DNA of 64,000 nucleotides from Candidatus Rifleibacteriota bacterium (GTDB lineage Bacteria > Muiribacteriota > Ozemobacteria > Ozemobacterales > Ozemobacteraceae), in the NCBI GenBank assembly GCA_018818125.1, contig JAHISQ010000021.1, positions 19,779-83,778 on the forward strand. The letters are read 5' to 3'. Shown here one piece after another: positions 1 to 7,852 of this stretch. Position numbers and translations under genes: made by a program. Below the pieces are notes generated by a model. The model did no database searches. It was not told where the DNA came from and was given only the letters and a program-made list of their open reading frames with translations. The first letter of the stretch is position 1, and each line of letters starts with the position of its first letter.

Positions 1-90
1 TCTTATTGGCGGAAAGAGAAATCCCTATCCAGGCCTCGAGTGGTACTTTATTATAGATGAGTTCTGGCTTCAGAAAAAAACGAGGTAATT

Positions 91-600
91 ATGCTTCACA
101 TCGCTGACATTATTGAAACCATCGGTGATCCCGTCTTCGTTAAAGATTCTCATTTCCGGTTTGTCCTCGTCAATGCTGCTTTGTGTGAGATGCTTGGAAT
201 GAAACGTGAGGACATTCTCGGGAAAACCCTTGGCGAGTCCTTGCCAAAAGACCAGATGGACCATTTTCTGGAACTCGATCGGAGTGTCCTCGAATCAGGA
301 CAAGAGACCTTATGCGAGGAGCATCTTACAGGTCGTGGTGGGGTGATTCTGACCATCCAGACAAAAAAGACACGTCATCGTGATGAGCAAGGCAATCTGT
401 TTTTGGTGGGTGTAATCCGTGACATCACTGAGCAGAAAAAAGCTGAGGTTGCACTTCAAGAGAGTGAAAAACGATTGAGCGATATAATGTTCAGCGTGGT
501 CGATTGGGTGTGGGAGGTTGACGAGAAAGGCGTTTACTCTTTCAGTTCACAGAAGGGCTTTGACTATTTTGGTCCAAATATCATCGGAAGACGTTTTTAG
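91..600 (+). CDS. PAS-domain N-terminal part of a frameshifted hybrid sensor kinase
   Basis: This 169-residue frame carries one complete PAS domain (about residues 5-115, opening MLHIADIIETIGDPVFVKD and ending GVIRDITEQKKAE, the usual PAS/PAC exit). It then starts a second PAS domain (LSDIMFSVVDWVWEVDEKG) that stops abruptly at IIGRRF. The missing half of that PAS domain begins the next frame at 606. The start ATG has a GAGG motif about 8 bases upstream. I read this as the N-terminus of one sensor kinase broken by a one-base deletion near 588, not as a separate gene. It is predicted to be cytoplasmic, with no signal peptide or membrane segment. The alternative is that the frameshift is a sequencing or assembly error. 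Confidence 0.8.
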   Translation: MLHIADIIETIGDPVFVKDSHFRFVLVNAALCEMLGMKREDILGKTLGESLPKDQMDHFLELDRSVLESGQETLCEEHLTGRGGVILTIQTKKTRHRDEQGNLFLVGVIRDITEQKKAEVALQESEKRLSDIMFSVVDWVWEVDEKGVYSFSSQKGFDYFGPNIIGRRF

Positions 601-605
601 ATTTC

Positions 606-2720
606 ATGCCACCCGAGGAAGTAGAGAGAGTCTCAACGAAATTCTCTGAACTCATGGAAATAAAAGCACCCATCAAGGATCTTGAGAATTGGAACATCCG
701 GGAGAATGGCGAAAAAGTTTGTTTCCACACCAATGGTTTGCCTGTTTTTGACAGTCAGGGGAATTTCAAAGGGTATCGCGGCGTGAACAAAGATATCACG
801 GAATGGAAGCAGTCAGAAAAAGCCCTCCTGGATAGCGAGACCAGATTGCGAGCAATTTTTGAGCAAGCAGGAGTTTCAATTGCCCTGGTGAACACAAAAA
901 CAGGCCAGTTTATTCGTGTGAATCAGAGGTATTGCGATTTTGTCGGCTATTCCATGGACGAGTTCTTGTCAAAAACATTCATGGACATTACTCACCCTGA
1001 TGATGTTCAAGCCAATGTCGATATCAATGAGCTGTTGATGCATGGCAAAGGAAGGATATTCTCAAGTGAAAAGCGATACATTCACAAGAACGGATCCACC
1101 GTCTGGGGAAATCTCACAATTTCGCCCTTGTGGAAAATGGGAGAGACGCCTCAGGAGTTTTTTCATATTGCAATAGTTGAAGATATTTCTGTGCGCAAAA
1201 GCGCAGAAGAATTATTGAGAGCAAGCGAGGCTCGATTCAAAACCATATTCAATGAGTCCCCCATAGGCATTGCCTTGATTGACTCGCTTTCCGGCAAAAT
1301 CTGTTCCGTGAATCCCATGTTCTGCAAAATCGCGGGAAGACCTGAAAATGAAATGTTACAGCTAGACGGAATGAGCATTACGCACCCGGAGGATGCGCAA
1401 AAAGATCTGGAAAACATGGCATTGTTGAACGCCGGAAAGATCAAGGGATTCCAGATGGATAAGCGCTATCTTCGGCCCGACGGCTCCTATTGCTGGATTT
1501 TTATGACCGTCGCTCCCTTGCTTATTGAAGATGAAGATAAGCCCCGTCATCTCTGTATGATATCGGACATTACCGAGCGAAAAGGCATGGAAGTACAACT
1601 CCTGGAGAGGGAAAGGTTGAGTGCGGTCGGCGAACTTTCCGCCGGTGTTGCGCATGATTTCAACAATTCGATGCAGATCATTCTGGGCAACATCGAGTTG
1701 GCGTTTCTTGCCGAGGGAGTCAGCGACGATTTGGTGGAGCATCTTGAGACCATCAGGTCTGCCACCATTGGGGCCGCCGCACGCGTCAAGCATCTTCAAA
1801 ACTTCGCGCAAAAAGAGACTGTTGCCGGAAAAGCATCTGGAGTGGATCTTGGAGCCCTATTGGATGAAACCATCCTGCAGACACAGCCTAAATGGAAGGA
1901 TGAAGCCCAGAAGCGTGGGATAGTCATTAACATTGAGAAACACTATCACGCTGTAAATTTTATTGATTGCAATATCGGTGAGATCAGGAGTGCATTTTAC
2001 AACATTATCAAAAATGCCCTGGAAGCAATGCCGCAGGGCGGAACGCTGGTTTTTGAGACCTGCGATTCAGAGAAGGGTGTGTGGGCCCGTATCAAAGATA
2101 CCGGGAGCGGAATGACTGAAGAAACGCGCAAGAAGGTTTTCCAGCCATTCTTCACGACGAAAGGCTTTGAACAGGGCAAAGGCCTTGGAATGACCGGGGT
2201 TTATTCCACTATCAGGAACCATGGGGGAGAGATCAATGTAGAATCGACCCCTGGTAAAGGGACGACCGTTGCGCTGCTGTTTCCGGTTGGAACGAATTCC
2301 CGGAAAAACTTACCGACGGAGGACTCAAACGGCCATGATCGCCATGCGAGAGTGCTCTGGGTGGATGATGAAGCCCAGATCAGGAGGCTTGCTAATAAGT
2401 TTCTGGAGAAACTTGGCCACGAGATTGATGTGGCGGAAAGCGGCACGGAGGCTCTGACGATTTTAGAGAGGAAGCAATTCGACCTTTTGATTACAGATGT
2501 TGGAATGCCCGGAATGAGCGGATGGGAACTCGCGAAACAGGTGAAGAACAAATTTCCTTGCTTAAAGATCGTCATAGCGAGCGGTTGGGCCGGGGATGTA
2601 ACGGATTCTCAAAAAAAGGAATCCGGGGTAAGCTATTTGCTCCAAAAACCAGTGAGTCTGAACTCGATCAAAGACGTCATTCGAGAAGTCATGCAATCAC
2701 GAATCCCTTCTGACAACTGA
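606..2720 (+). CDS. PAS-PAS-PAS histidine kinase with C-terminal receiver (hybrid sensor kinase)
   Basis: Residues 1-65 are the second half of a PAS domain (NWNIRENGEKVCFHTNG, then GYRGVNKDITE), followed by two full PAS domains (about 75-200 and 205-330). A HisKA-type dimerisation helix has the phospho-accepting His in GVAHDFNNSMQIILGN. The HATPase domain shows the N box (NIIKNALEAM), G1 (DTGSGM) and G2 (GKGLGMTGV). The C-terminal receiver domain (about 585-700) has the acidic pair in LWVDDEAQ, phosphoacceptor Asp in LLITDVGMPGMSG and Lys in LQKPVS. Together with the upstream frame at 91 it would form one soluble hybrid kinase of about 875 residues that autophosphorylates on His and passes phosphate to its own receiver. 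No cognate response regulator is adjacent. The ATG at 606 is probably not the natural start, because it lies inside a PAS domain. Confidence 0.9.
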   Translation: MPPEEVERVSTKFSELMEIKAPIKDLENWNIRENGEKVCFHTNGLPVFDSQGNFKGYRGVNKDITEWKQSEKALLDSETRLRAIFEQAGVSIALVNTKTGQFIRVNQRYCDFVGYSMDEFLSKTFMDITHPDDVQANVDINELLMHGKGRIFSSEKRYIHKNGSTVWGNLTISPLWKMGETPQEFFHIAIVEDISVRKSAEELLRASEARFKTIFNESPIGIALIDSLSGKICSVNPMFCKIAGRPENEMLQLDGMSITHPEDAQKDLENMALLNAGKIKGFQMDKRYLRPDGSYCWIFMTVAPLLIEDEDKPRHLCMISDITERKGMEVQLLERERLSAVGELSAGVAHDFNNSMQIILGNIELAFLAEGVSDDLVEHLETIRSATIGAAARVKHLQNFAQKETVAGKASGVDLGALLDETILQTQPKWKDEAQKRGIVINIEKHYHAVNFIDCNIGEIRSAFYNIIKNALEAMPQGGTLVFETCDSEKGVWARIKDTGSGMTEETRKKVFQPFFTTKGFEQGKGLGMTGVYSTIRNHGGEINVESTPGKGTTVALLFPVGTNSRKNLPTEDSNGHDRHARVLWVDDEAQIRRLANKFLEKLGHEIDVAESGTEALTILERKQFDLLITDVGMPGMSGWELAKQVKNKFPCLKIVIASGWAGDVTDSQKKESGVSYLLQKPVSLNSIKDVIREVMQSRIPSDN

Positions 2721-2741
2721 AAACGACGGTGTCCATCCTGC

Positions 2742-2755
2742 CAGGTCCGGACCTG
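2742..2755. repeat. 14-bp perfect palindrome in the convergent intergenic gap
   Basis: CAGGTCCGGACCTG lies between the convergent kinase (+) and anti-sigma (-) genes. It is the only notable feature of the 190-bp gap, apart from a weak GCTGG/CCAGC inverted repeat about 15 bases further on. It has no T-tract, so it is not a clear terminator. It could be an operator or chance. Confidence 0.3.
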
Positions 2756-2909
2756 CCGGCTGGATAAATCTTTCAGCCAGCGGACCTTCGAGAATGCTAG
2801 TATTGCCGGCATTTGCATACAAGACTAATACGAGAAATCGGTTTGAAGGATCTCTGAATTCAGCATAAACCGGCATTTCTTTGATGTAAAAACACCATTG
2901 ACACCCGTT

Positions 2910-4046
2910 TTAGCGTTTTTTGAGAAAAATGCGAAGCTGACCGGCGTTTTTTTGCAGATACCAGCCACTGCCGGTCGGAGGACGCAGACGGCGCAGCTTT
3001 TCTGCCGGCAGGTAACCGCGCATGGCGAGTTCGTCGAGGCTGATGAAACCCTCGGCCAGATCAATGGCATTAGCCTTGATCAGTTCGCGCAATTCTTCGG
3101 CCAGCGGGTCTGAGCTTTCTGTTTCAGCAAACATCTCATCGCTGAGTTCAAACTTTTTGCCTTTGCCTTCTGAAGCTACCTGTGAGGCAGACATGCGGGC
3201 ACGGATACTGCTGACCGGCGGTGGCGGGGCAAATCTGGCCGGAGACGCAGGAGCGACTGATTTAGTCATTTCACGGTTTTCTGAGGGGGCCATGGCCAGC
3301 TGCATATCAGGTTCAGATGCTGCCGGCTGGTCAGCGAAGGTTGCTCCGCCTGCGCTGCTTTCAGGAACAAAAGAATCTTCACTGCTGTCGAGCGCAAAGG
3401 TCATGGCACCGGGTATCCGCTCTTCGTTCAAAGACTCAGCATCGCTGTCTTCTTCAGTTGCTGGCAGACGAGATGCCGATTCGGCCAACGGCATAAGTTT
3501 GTCAGCCTTTTCAGGCTGATCACTTTTCTTGAGCATTGCCAGTTGCATTGATTTGTCAGCCATTTCTGCCTGTTTCTCTTCTGGTTTCATTGCCAACTGT
3601 CCGATCTTGTCTTCGACCACGGCTGGCGCAGTCTGTTCACGGCGCGTGGCAATTTCGGCCGGCTTTTGTACTGTTGCAAGCTGTGGCTGGTGCAGTATCA
3701 GAATGGCGGCAAAGAAGCCTGTCAGTCCTGCAGCGAAAGCGATCTTAAACGGAAAGCCCTGCAAAGAACGCAACAGCAGGTCGAACCAGTCCGGTTCGGC
3801 CGCAGCCTGCGTAAGACCGGTTTCTTTAAGCTGTTCAGCCTGAATTGCCATAATTCTGGCGGCCAGGTCTGGTGGCGGCGCTTCCGTTGCGATACTGGCA
3901 AAACCCTGACGCAGCTTTTCTTCGTAGCCGAGTGCTGCCCGACAGCCGGCGCAACTCTTAATATGCGCAGCAGCATCTGGCATCTGGCTGAGATCGGCCA
4001 GATTTTTGCATTCGCTGAGCAAGTTTTTGATTTCGTCGCAGTTCAT
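2910..4046 (-). CDS. Membrane anti-sigma factor with N-terminal zinc-finger (zf-HC2-like) domain
   Basis: A 378-residue protein. The N-terminus has an anti-sigma zinc-binding pattern: Cys near the start (MNCDEIKNLL), then AAHIKSCAGCRAALG, i.e. HxxxCxxC. One transmembrane helix follows at about residues 97-116 (IAFAAGLTGFFAAILIL). The long low-complexity periplasmic part is rich in Ala, Glu and Pro and contains three QLAM tetrapeptides. A conserved-looking C-terminal end (FISLDELAMRGYLPAEKLRR) closes the protein. The start ATG overlaps the stop of the ECF sigma gene by 4 bp (ATGA), so the two are translationally coupled. The expected role is to hold that sigma factor at the membrane until an envelope signal releases it. 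No protease-cleavage motif is obvious. Confidence 0.8.
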   Translation of the reverse strand: MNCDEIKNLLSECKNLADLSQMPDAAAHIKSCAGCRAALGYEEKLRQGFASIATEAPPPDLAARIMAIQAEQLKETGLTQAAAEPDWFDLLLRSLQGFPFKIAFAAGLTGFFAAILILHQPQLATVQKPAEIATRREQTAPAVVEDKIGQLAMKPEEKQAEMADKSMQLAMLKKSDQPEKADKLMPLAESASRLPATEEDSDAESLNEERIPGAMTFALDSSEDSFVPESSAGGATFADQPAASEPDMQLAMAPSENREMTKSVAPASPARFAPPPPVSSIRARMSASQVASEGKGKKFELSDEMFAETESSDPLAEELRELIKANAIDLAEGFISLDELAMRGYLPAEKLRRLRPPTGSGWYLQKNAGQLRIFLKKR

Positions 4047-4618
4047 AAGCCCTGTTCAACCCTTTTAATCTGCATTTTTTCGCATAGCATGGCATCGAGT
4101 TTAAGCCGCGCCGAGCGCACCCGTGTTTTGGCAGTGCCCAGCGGCGTTTCCATCACTTCTGCCAGCTCCGGGATACTCAAGTCGGCCAGATATACCAGGC
4201 AGACCGTCATTCGACTGTCTTCGTCGAGAAGCTGCAGGCACTCATCGATCAAAGCTTTCATCTGCGCGTGCTCGATCGCGTTGATTACTTCTTCTTCGAC
4301 CTGTATCGAAGGATCCGCGACTTCTGGCAGGTGCTCCGAAAGCACTTCACGATGTCCTGAGCGCCGCCATTCATCGATCAGTAGATTGCGGGCAATGCGA
4401 AAAATCCAGCTTTTCAGTGAACCTCCGCTGAACGCTTCGCGACTCTTGAATATGCGCAGAAAGACTTCCTGGGTCTTATCTCCCGCCATCTCGACGTTTC
4501 TGGTATTTCTGAGAAAGAACTGATAAACCGGACCACCGAATAACTCATAGAGTTTTTGCCACGCCAGCTGATCGCCGCGTATGGCCAGTTTCCAGAGTTC
4601 TTCAGGTGTCATCTTCAT
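4043..4618 (-). CDS. ECF-family RNA polymerase sigma factor
   Basis: A 191-residue protein with sigma region 2 at about 15-90 (FLRNTRNVEMAGDKTQEVFL, the core-binding helix, and SWIFRIARNLLIDEWRR, the -10 recognition helix). Region 4 lies at about 120-180 (LVYLADLSIPELAEVMETP then GTAKTRVRSARLKLDAML, the -35 recognition helix-turn-helix). Its length is typical of group 4 sigma factors. It precedes and overlaps the anti-sigma gene by 4 bp in the usual sigma-then-anti-sigma order, so it probably directs its own operon and an unknown regulon. No matching promoter motif was identified in the window. Confidence 0.92.
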   Translation of the reverse strand: MKMTPEELWKLAIRGDQLAWQKLYELFGGPVYQFFLRNTRNVEMAGDKTQEVFLRIFKSREAFSGGSLKSWIFRIARNLLIDEWRRSGHREVLSEHLPEVADPSIQVEEEVINAIEHAQMKALIDECLQLLDEDSRMTVCLVYLADLSIPELAEVMETPLGTAKTRVRSARLKLDAMLCEKMQIKRVEQGL

Positions 4619-4652
4619 AGTTTAAAACGAGACAGCGTAAACCAGGATTTAG

Positions 4653-6287
4653 TTATTTTTTGAAAGCTTTAAGAACTTCTTTGCGCAGTGACCCGGCGCC
4701 ACTCTTGTGAATTTTGAAAAAATGTTGATGCGGCTGTATGCATGGTCGAACCTGATACAACAGCAGGTGCCCGGCATAGCTGGTCACAACGACGACGAGG
4801 TCGCAGCGCCCGACTATCTCGGCGGTGCGGGCCTGACTGATGGTATGATAGCCCTCATACCATTCATAATCTTCGTTGTCAACGCCAGCTTCTTTAAGAA
4901 TCGGCCAATAATGATCGCGACCTACGCCACCGAAAATTGCGACATGTTTGCCAACCATGAGATTTTCAACCGAATAGGCGCTTTCGTCCGGTATGGCGTG
5001 CAGCTGTTGCAGTTGGCGCGTGAGTTCCTGGTTCTCTTCATCTAGCTTGCGCATATCACTGCGCAGTTCGGCCTCTTCTTCGAGAGTTTCCTGCAGTTCT
5101 TTTTTGGCAGCGTTAATCTTGGCTTCAGCTGCCAGCATCTGTTTTTGCACCTCAGCCGGATCAAAGCGCTCAAGCTTCTGCTTGAGCTCGTCATTGCTGT
5201 TCTTGAGAGTGCGTGCCTCAGACTGTGCCCGATCTTTTTCGACGTTTAAGTTGTGCGCGCTCCGACGCAGTTTGTCACTTTCTTCGCGCAATTCCTCAAT
5301 TTTTTCCTGCAGTTCTTCTGTGGTCAGCTCGAAATCCTTGAGTGAAATCGCCGGGCGCGTCTGATGATAACGTTTGAGCACGAAATGGTGATAAGTGTAC
5401 ACTTCAAGAATGTCTTTAAGATAGTCTTCATAGGCATCCTGTTTTTCTTCGCTAGGCGGGAATTCTTCCTGCACATCCTGAAGAACAAGTTTAAGCAGCT
5501 TTTTTGCGTCACGATAAGCCTTGTCGAGATCTTCATAAAAATCTGGCCTGACCAGATGCAAATCTTTGGTCTGCCCGAAAAACCATTCGAGATGTTTGAA
5601 TGTATCAGCTTCGAGCAGAACCCAGGCTCTGACTACATCATGTTGATGTATCTCGTAACGCAGTTCGCCTACTATTTTTTCGAGCGCGGCGCGACGTTCA
5701 TCATCGCTGGATGGAACCGGTTCGCCACCGCTTTCGCGGCAAACGATTTCGATCTGCTTGATCAACTTTTTATAGGACTGGAACTCTTCGCTGTCGAGAA
5801 ACAGCGCAGCTAAAAAGGCTTTGCGCTTTAAAAAATGCTTGGAAAAAATACGCTTTTCGCCGCCAATACTGACATCATATTTTGAACTGCGCTTGGCCTG
5901 CACCTTTATCTTCTGGGTCGAAGGCTCGGCTGCGGCTTCTTTAGCCTTGCGCATGCGATTAATCTTGTCTTCGATCATCTCATTAACAAGTCTTGTCTGC
6001 ACCGGGCCACTCAGCATAATATCGAGCAGGTCGCCAACAAAAAGAGCGAAAGAGCGCCCGGACTTATCATAATTGCGCGCAAACTCTTTATGAATCTGCC
6101 AATGATTGTCTTCGCTACCGTCTTTTGTCTGATCCGAAGCCTGGTCGGCTTTTTTAACAACTTTTCCAGCTACCTCGCTGAATTTGTTAGAACCACTTTT
6201 GCCCGGCGAGAAACCGGCCAGTTTTTCGAGTTCATCAAGGCTTTTCTGGTTGCGTGAAGTAATTAGATCGTCGATCGGATTAATCAT
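4653..6287 (-). CDS. Long coiled-coil protein with C-terminal DUF2325 domain
   Basis: A 544-residue soluble protein with no signal peptide. The N-terminal 290 residues are helical and unrecognised. Residues about 320-440 form a long Glu/Lys/Leu-rich coiled coil (repeats such as KIEELREESDKLRRSAHNLN). The last roughly 100 residues match DUF2325: GKHVAIFGGVGRDHYW, a glycine-rich loop resembling a nucleotide-binding fold, and CDLVVVVTSYAGHLL. The biochemical function of DUF2325 is not established. The gene lies 34 bp downstream of the FHA-GAF-GGDEF gene's stop codon, so the two are probably co-transcribed. It could be a scaffold or a signalling protein; I cannot decide from sequence. Confidence 0.7.
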   Translation of the reverse strand: MINPIDDLITSRNQKSLDELEKLAGFSPGKSGSNKFSEVAGKVVKKADQASDQTKDGSEDNHWQIHKEFARNYDKSGRSFALFVGDLLDIMLSGPVQTRLVNEMIEDKINRMRKAKEAAAEPSTQKIKVQAKRSSKYDVSIGGEKRIFSKHFLKRKAFLAALFLDSEEFQSYKKLIKQIEIVCRESGGEPVPSSDDERRAALEKIVGELRYEIHQHDVVRAWVLLEADTFKHLEWFFGQTKDLHLVRPDFYEDLDKAYRDAKKLLKLVLQDVQEEFPPSEEKQDAYEDYLKDILEVYTYHHFVLKRYHQTRPAISLKDFELTTEELQEKIEELREESDKLRRSAHNLNVEKDRAQSEARTLKNSNDELKQKLERFDPAEVQKQMLAAEAKINAAKKELQETLEEEAELRSDMRKLDEENQELTRQLQQLHAIPDESAYSVENLMVGKHVAIFGGVGRDHYWPILKEAGVDNEDYEWYEGYHTISQARTAEIVGRCDLVVVVTSYAGHLLLYQVRPCIQPHQHFFKIHKSGAGSLRKEVLKAFKK

Positions 6288-6325
6288 AAGTTATTTCCTG
6301 TGTTCATGCTGATTGCAGTTCTGAA

Positions 6326-7768
6326 TCAGGCGACCTGATTGCCGCCACGTTTGCGCGCCTGTTTAAGCGCCTTTTCGGCTAATTTGAGCAAATCGCCAGG
6401 CTTGGTAGTAGTTTTAGAGCTACTCGAAATACCAAAGCTACCGCTCACCTGGATGCTGCGATTGCCTGCCCTTATCTTGGTGGTACTCAGCGTGCTGCGC
6501 AGCTTGGCGGCGGCCGTTTGTGCTCCAGCAAAACCGGTTTCCGGCAACAGCATGGCAAAAGAATCTGGGCCAATACGTGCTACCAGATCGTTTATACGCA
6601 TCGCATTTTTAAATATTCTGCCAACCTCTTTGAGCACGCGGTCGCCGTTATTTTCGCCGTGCGTTTCGTTAATAGTAGCAAAATGATCTATATCCATCAA
6701 AATCAGCGAAATGTCTTTCTGGTGCCGCTGCGCCCGGCAGAATTCTTCGGTAAGTCTGCGCAAAAAAAGGTTCTGGTTAGCAATACCGGTAGTCGGATCA
6801 CTTGTCGCGGCATGGAACATTCGCGTGCGGTTGATCGCCACCGCGGCCTGGGCGGCAAAAACTTTGAGAAGCTGATCAGTGCGCGAGGTAAGCACGTTGC
6901 CGGTATGCTTGGTGTCGATGTAAAGCACGCCGGTATTGGCTGTGCCCTCTTTTAAGGGAACTACGGCAATCGAAACTATGCCGGCATCTTCGGGATTCTT
7001 GCCTCGTCGGCCAGGCTGTTTGAATTTAGGCGTTGGACCTATCAGGGATTCGCCATTTTCGAAGCACCTGCTGACCACCCCGGCGGCAGCCTGCATATCG
7101 TTGGTAATCTCGGCCTGAACAAAACCATGCATGGCAACGGTCTCAAGACGACTGAGTTCTTCGTTAAACAACATGATCATCGCGCGCTCGCCACCGGTTA
7201 CAGCCAGCGCCATTTCGAGCGTAAAGTCCAGCAATCTCGGAAAGTTGCTGATCGAATTAAGCGCATAAGTTACTTCGAGCACAGCCGCCAGCTCTTTTAT
7301 TCGGCTGACCAGCTCACCTTCGGCGGAGCTAAGAGCTGCATAGTGCTGTCTGGGTATTTTGCTGCGCATTGTCGAAAAGCACTGACGCACAAAGCTTTCA
7401 TTACTGTTCAGAAAAAACGGAAAAAGCTTCTCGCTGCTCACCGGCTGAATAGCCTCACCAGCCTCGATCTGCAGATGGATAAACACGTCATCAGTCAGTT
7501 CAATGAAAGTTCCCGGTTTAACCGTAGTAATGAGACCGGGCTGCAGTCTGGTCTTGTTTACCAGAATGCCAAATGGGCTCTGAAGATCCTGCAGCGTCAG
7601 ATGGCCATCACTGTTATAACGCAGCTGCAGATGATTGTGCGCGATGCCCATTTTATTGAGTTGTATATCACAGTCGTTGCCGGTACCGATTCTAATCCCG
7701 TTACCATGCAAGCTCGGACTGCCCTCGTAAAGTATTTTACCGCTCTTGTCGGTTATTACAATTTTCAT
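6326..7768 (-). CDS. FHA-GAF protein with degenerate GGDEF domain
   Basis: A 480-residue protein. The N-terminal FHA domain (about 1-100) shows IRIGTGNDCDIQLN, then HNHLQLRY and LQSPFGILVN, the usual phosphothreonine-binding layout, although the canonical S..H is AHNH here. A GAF domain occupies about 165-320 (LLDFTLEMALAVTGGERAMIML to LLKVFAAQAAVAINRT). The C-terminal GGDEF-type fold (about 325-480) has normal early motifs (ILMDIDHFATINETHGENNGDRVL), but the signature loop reads ARIGPDSFAML in place of R[YF]GGDEF. Diguanylate cyclase activity is therefore unlikely, and it may instead bind GTP or c-di-GMP or act structurally. It could be a phosphopeptide-responsive regulator working beside the phosphatase array directly upstream. 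Confidence 0.85.
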   Translation of the reverse strand: MKIVITDKSGKILYEGSPSLHGNGIRIGTGNDCDIQLNKMGIAHNHLQLRYNSDGHLTLQDLQSPFGILVNKTRLQPGLITTVKPGTFIELTDDVFIHLQIEAGEAIQPVSSEKLFPFFLNSNESFVRQCFSTMRSKIPRQHYAALSSAEGELVSRIKELAAVLEVTYALNSISNFPRLLDFTLEMALAVTGGERAMIMLFNEELSRLETVAMHGFVQAEITNDMQAAAGVVSRCFENGESLIGPTPKFKQPGRRGKNPEDAGIVSIAVVPLKEGTANTGVLYIDTKHTGNVLTSRTDQLLKVFAAQAAVAINRTRMFHAATSDPTTGIANQNLFLRRLTEEFCRAQRHQKDISLILMDIDHFATINETHGENNGDRVLKEVGRIFKNAMRINDLVARIGPDSFAMLLPETGFAGAQTAAAKLRSTLSTTKIRAGNRSIQVSGSFGISSSSKTTTKPGDLLKLAEKALKQARKRGGNQVA

Positions 7769-7852
7769 TTACAGGTCCTGATAATATTAATCTGTTCCAG
7801 ACGCATCAGTATACTGTAAATCACAAGATTTTGCAGCCCGACGCTTAAAAAA

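Noticed and set aside
3022..4523. Long plus-strand frames opposite the anti-sigma and sigma genes
   Set aside because: They are antisense shadows; composition is Ser/Arg-rich without domain patterns, whereas the minus strand has clear sigma and zinc-finger motifs.
7127..7819. 230-residue plus-strand frame opposite the FHA-GAF gene
   Set aside because: Antisense shadow of an FHA-GAF-GGDEF gene with intact domains.
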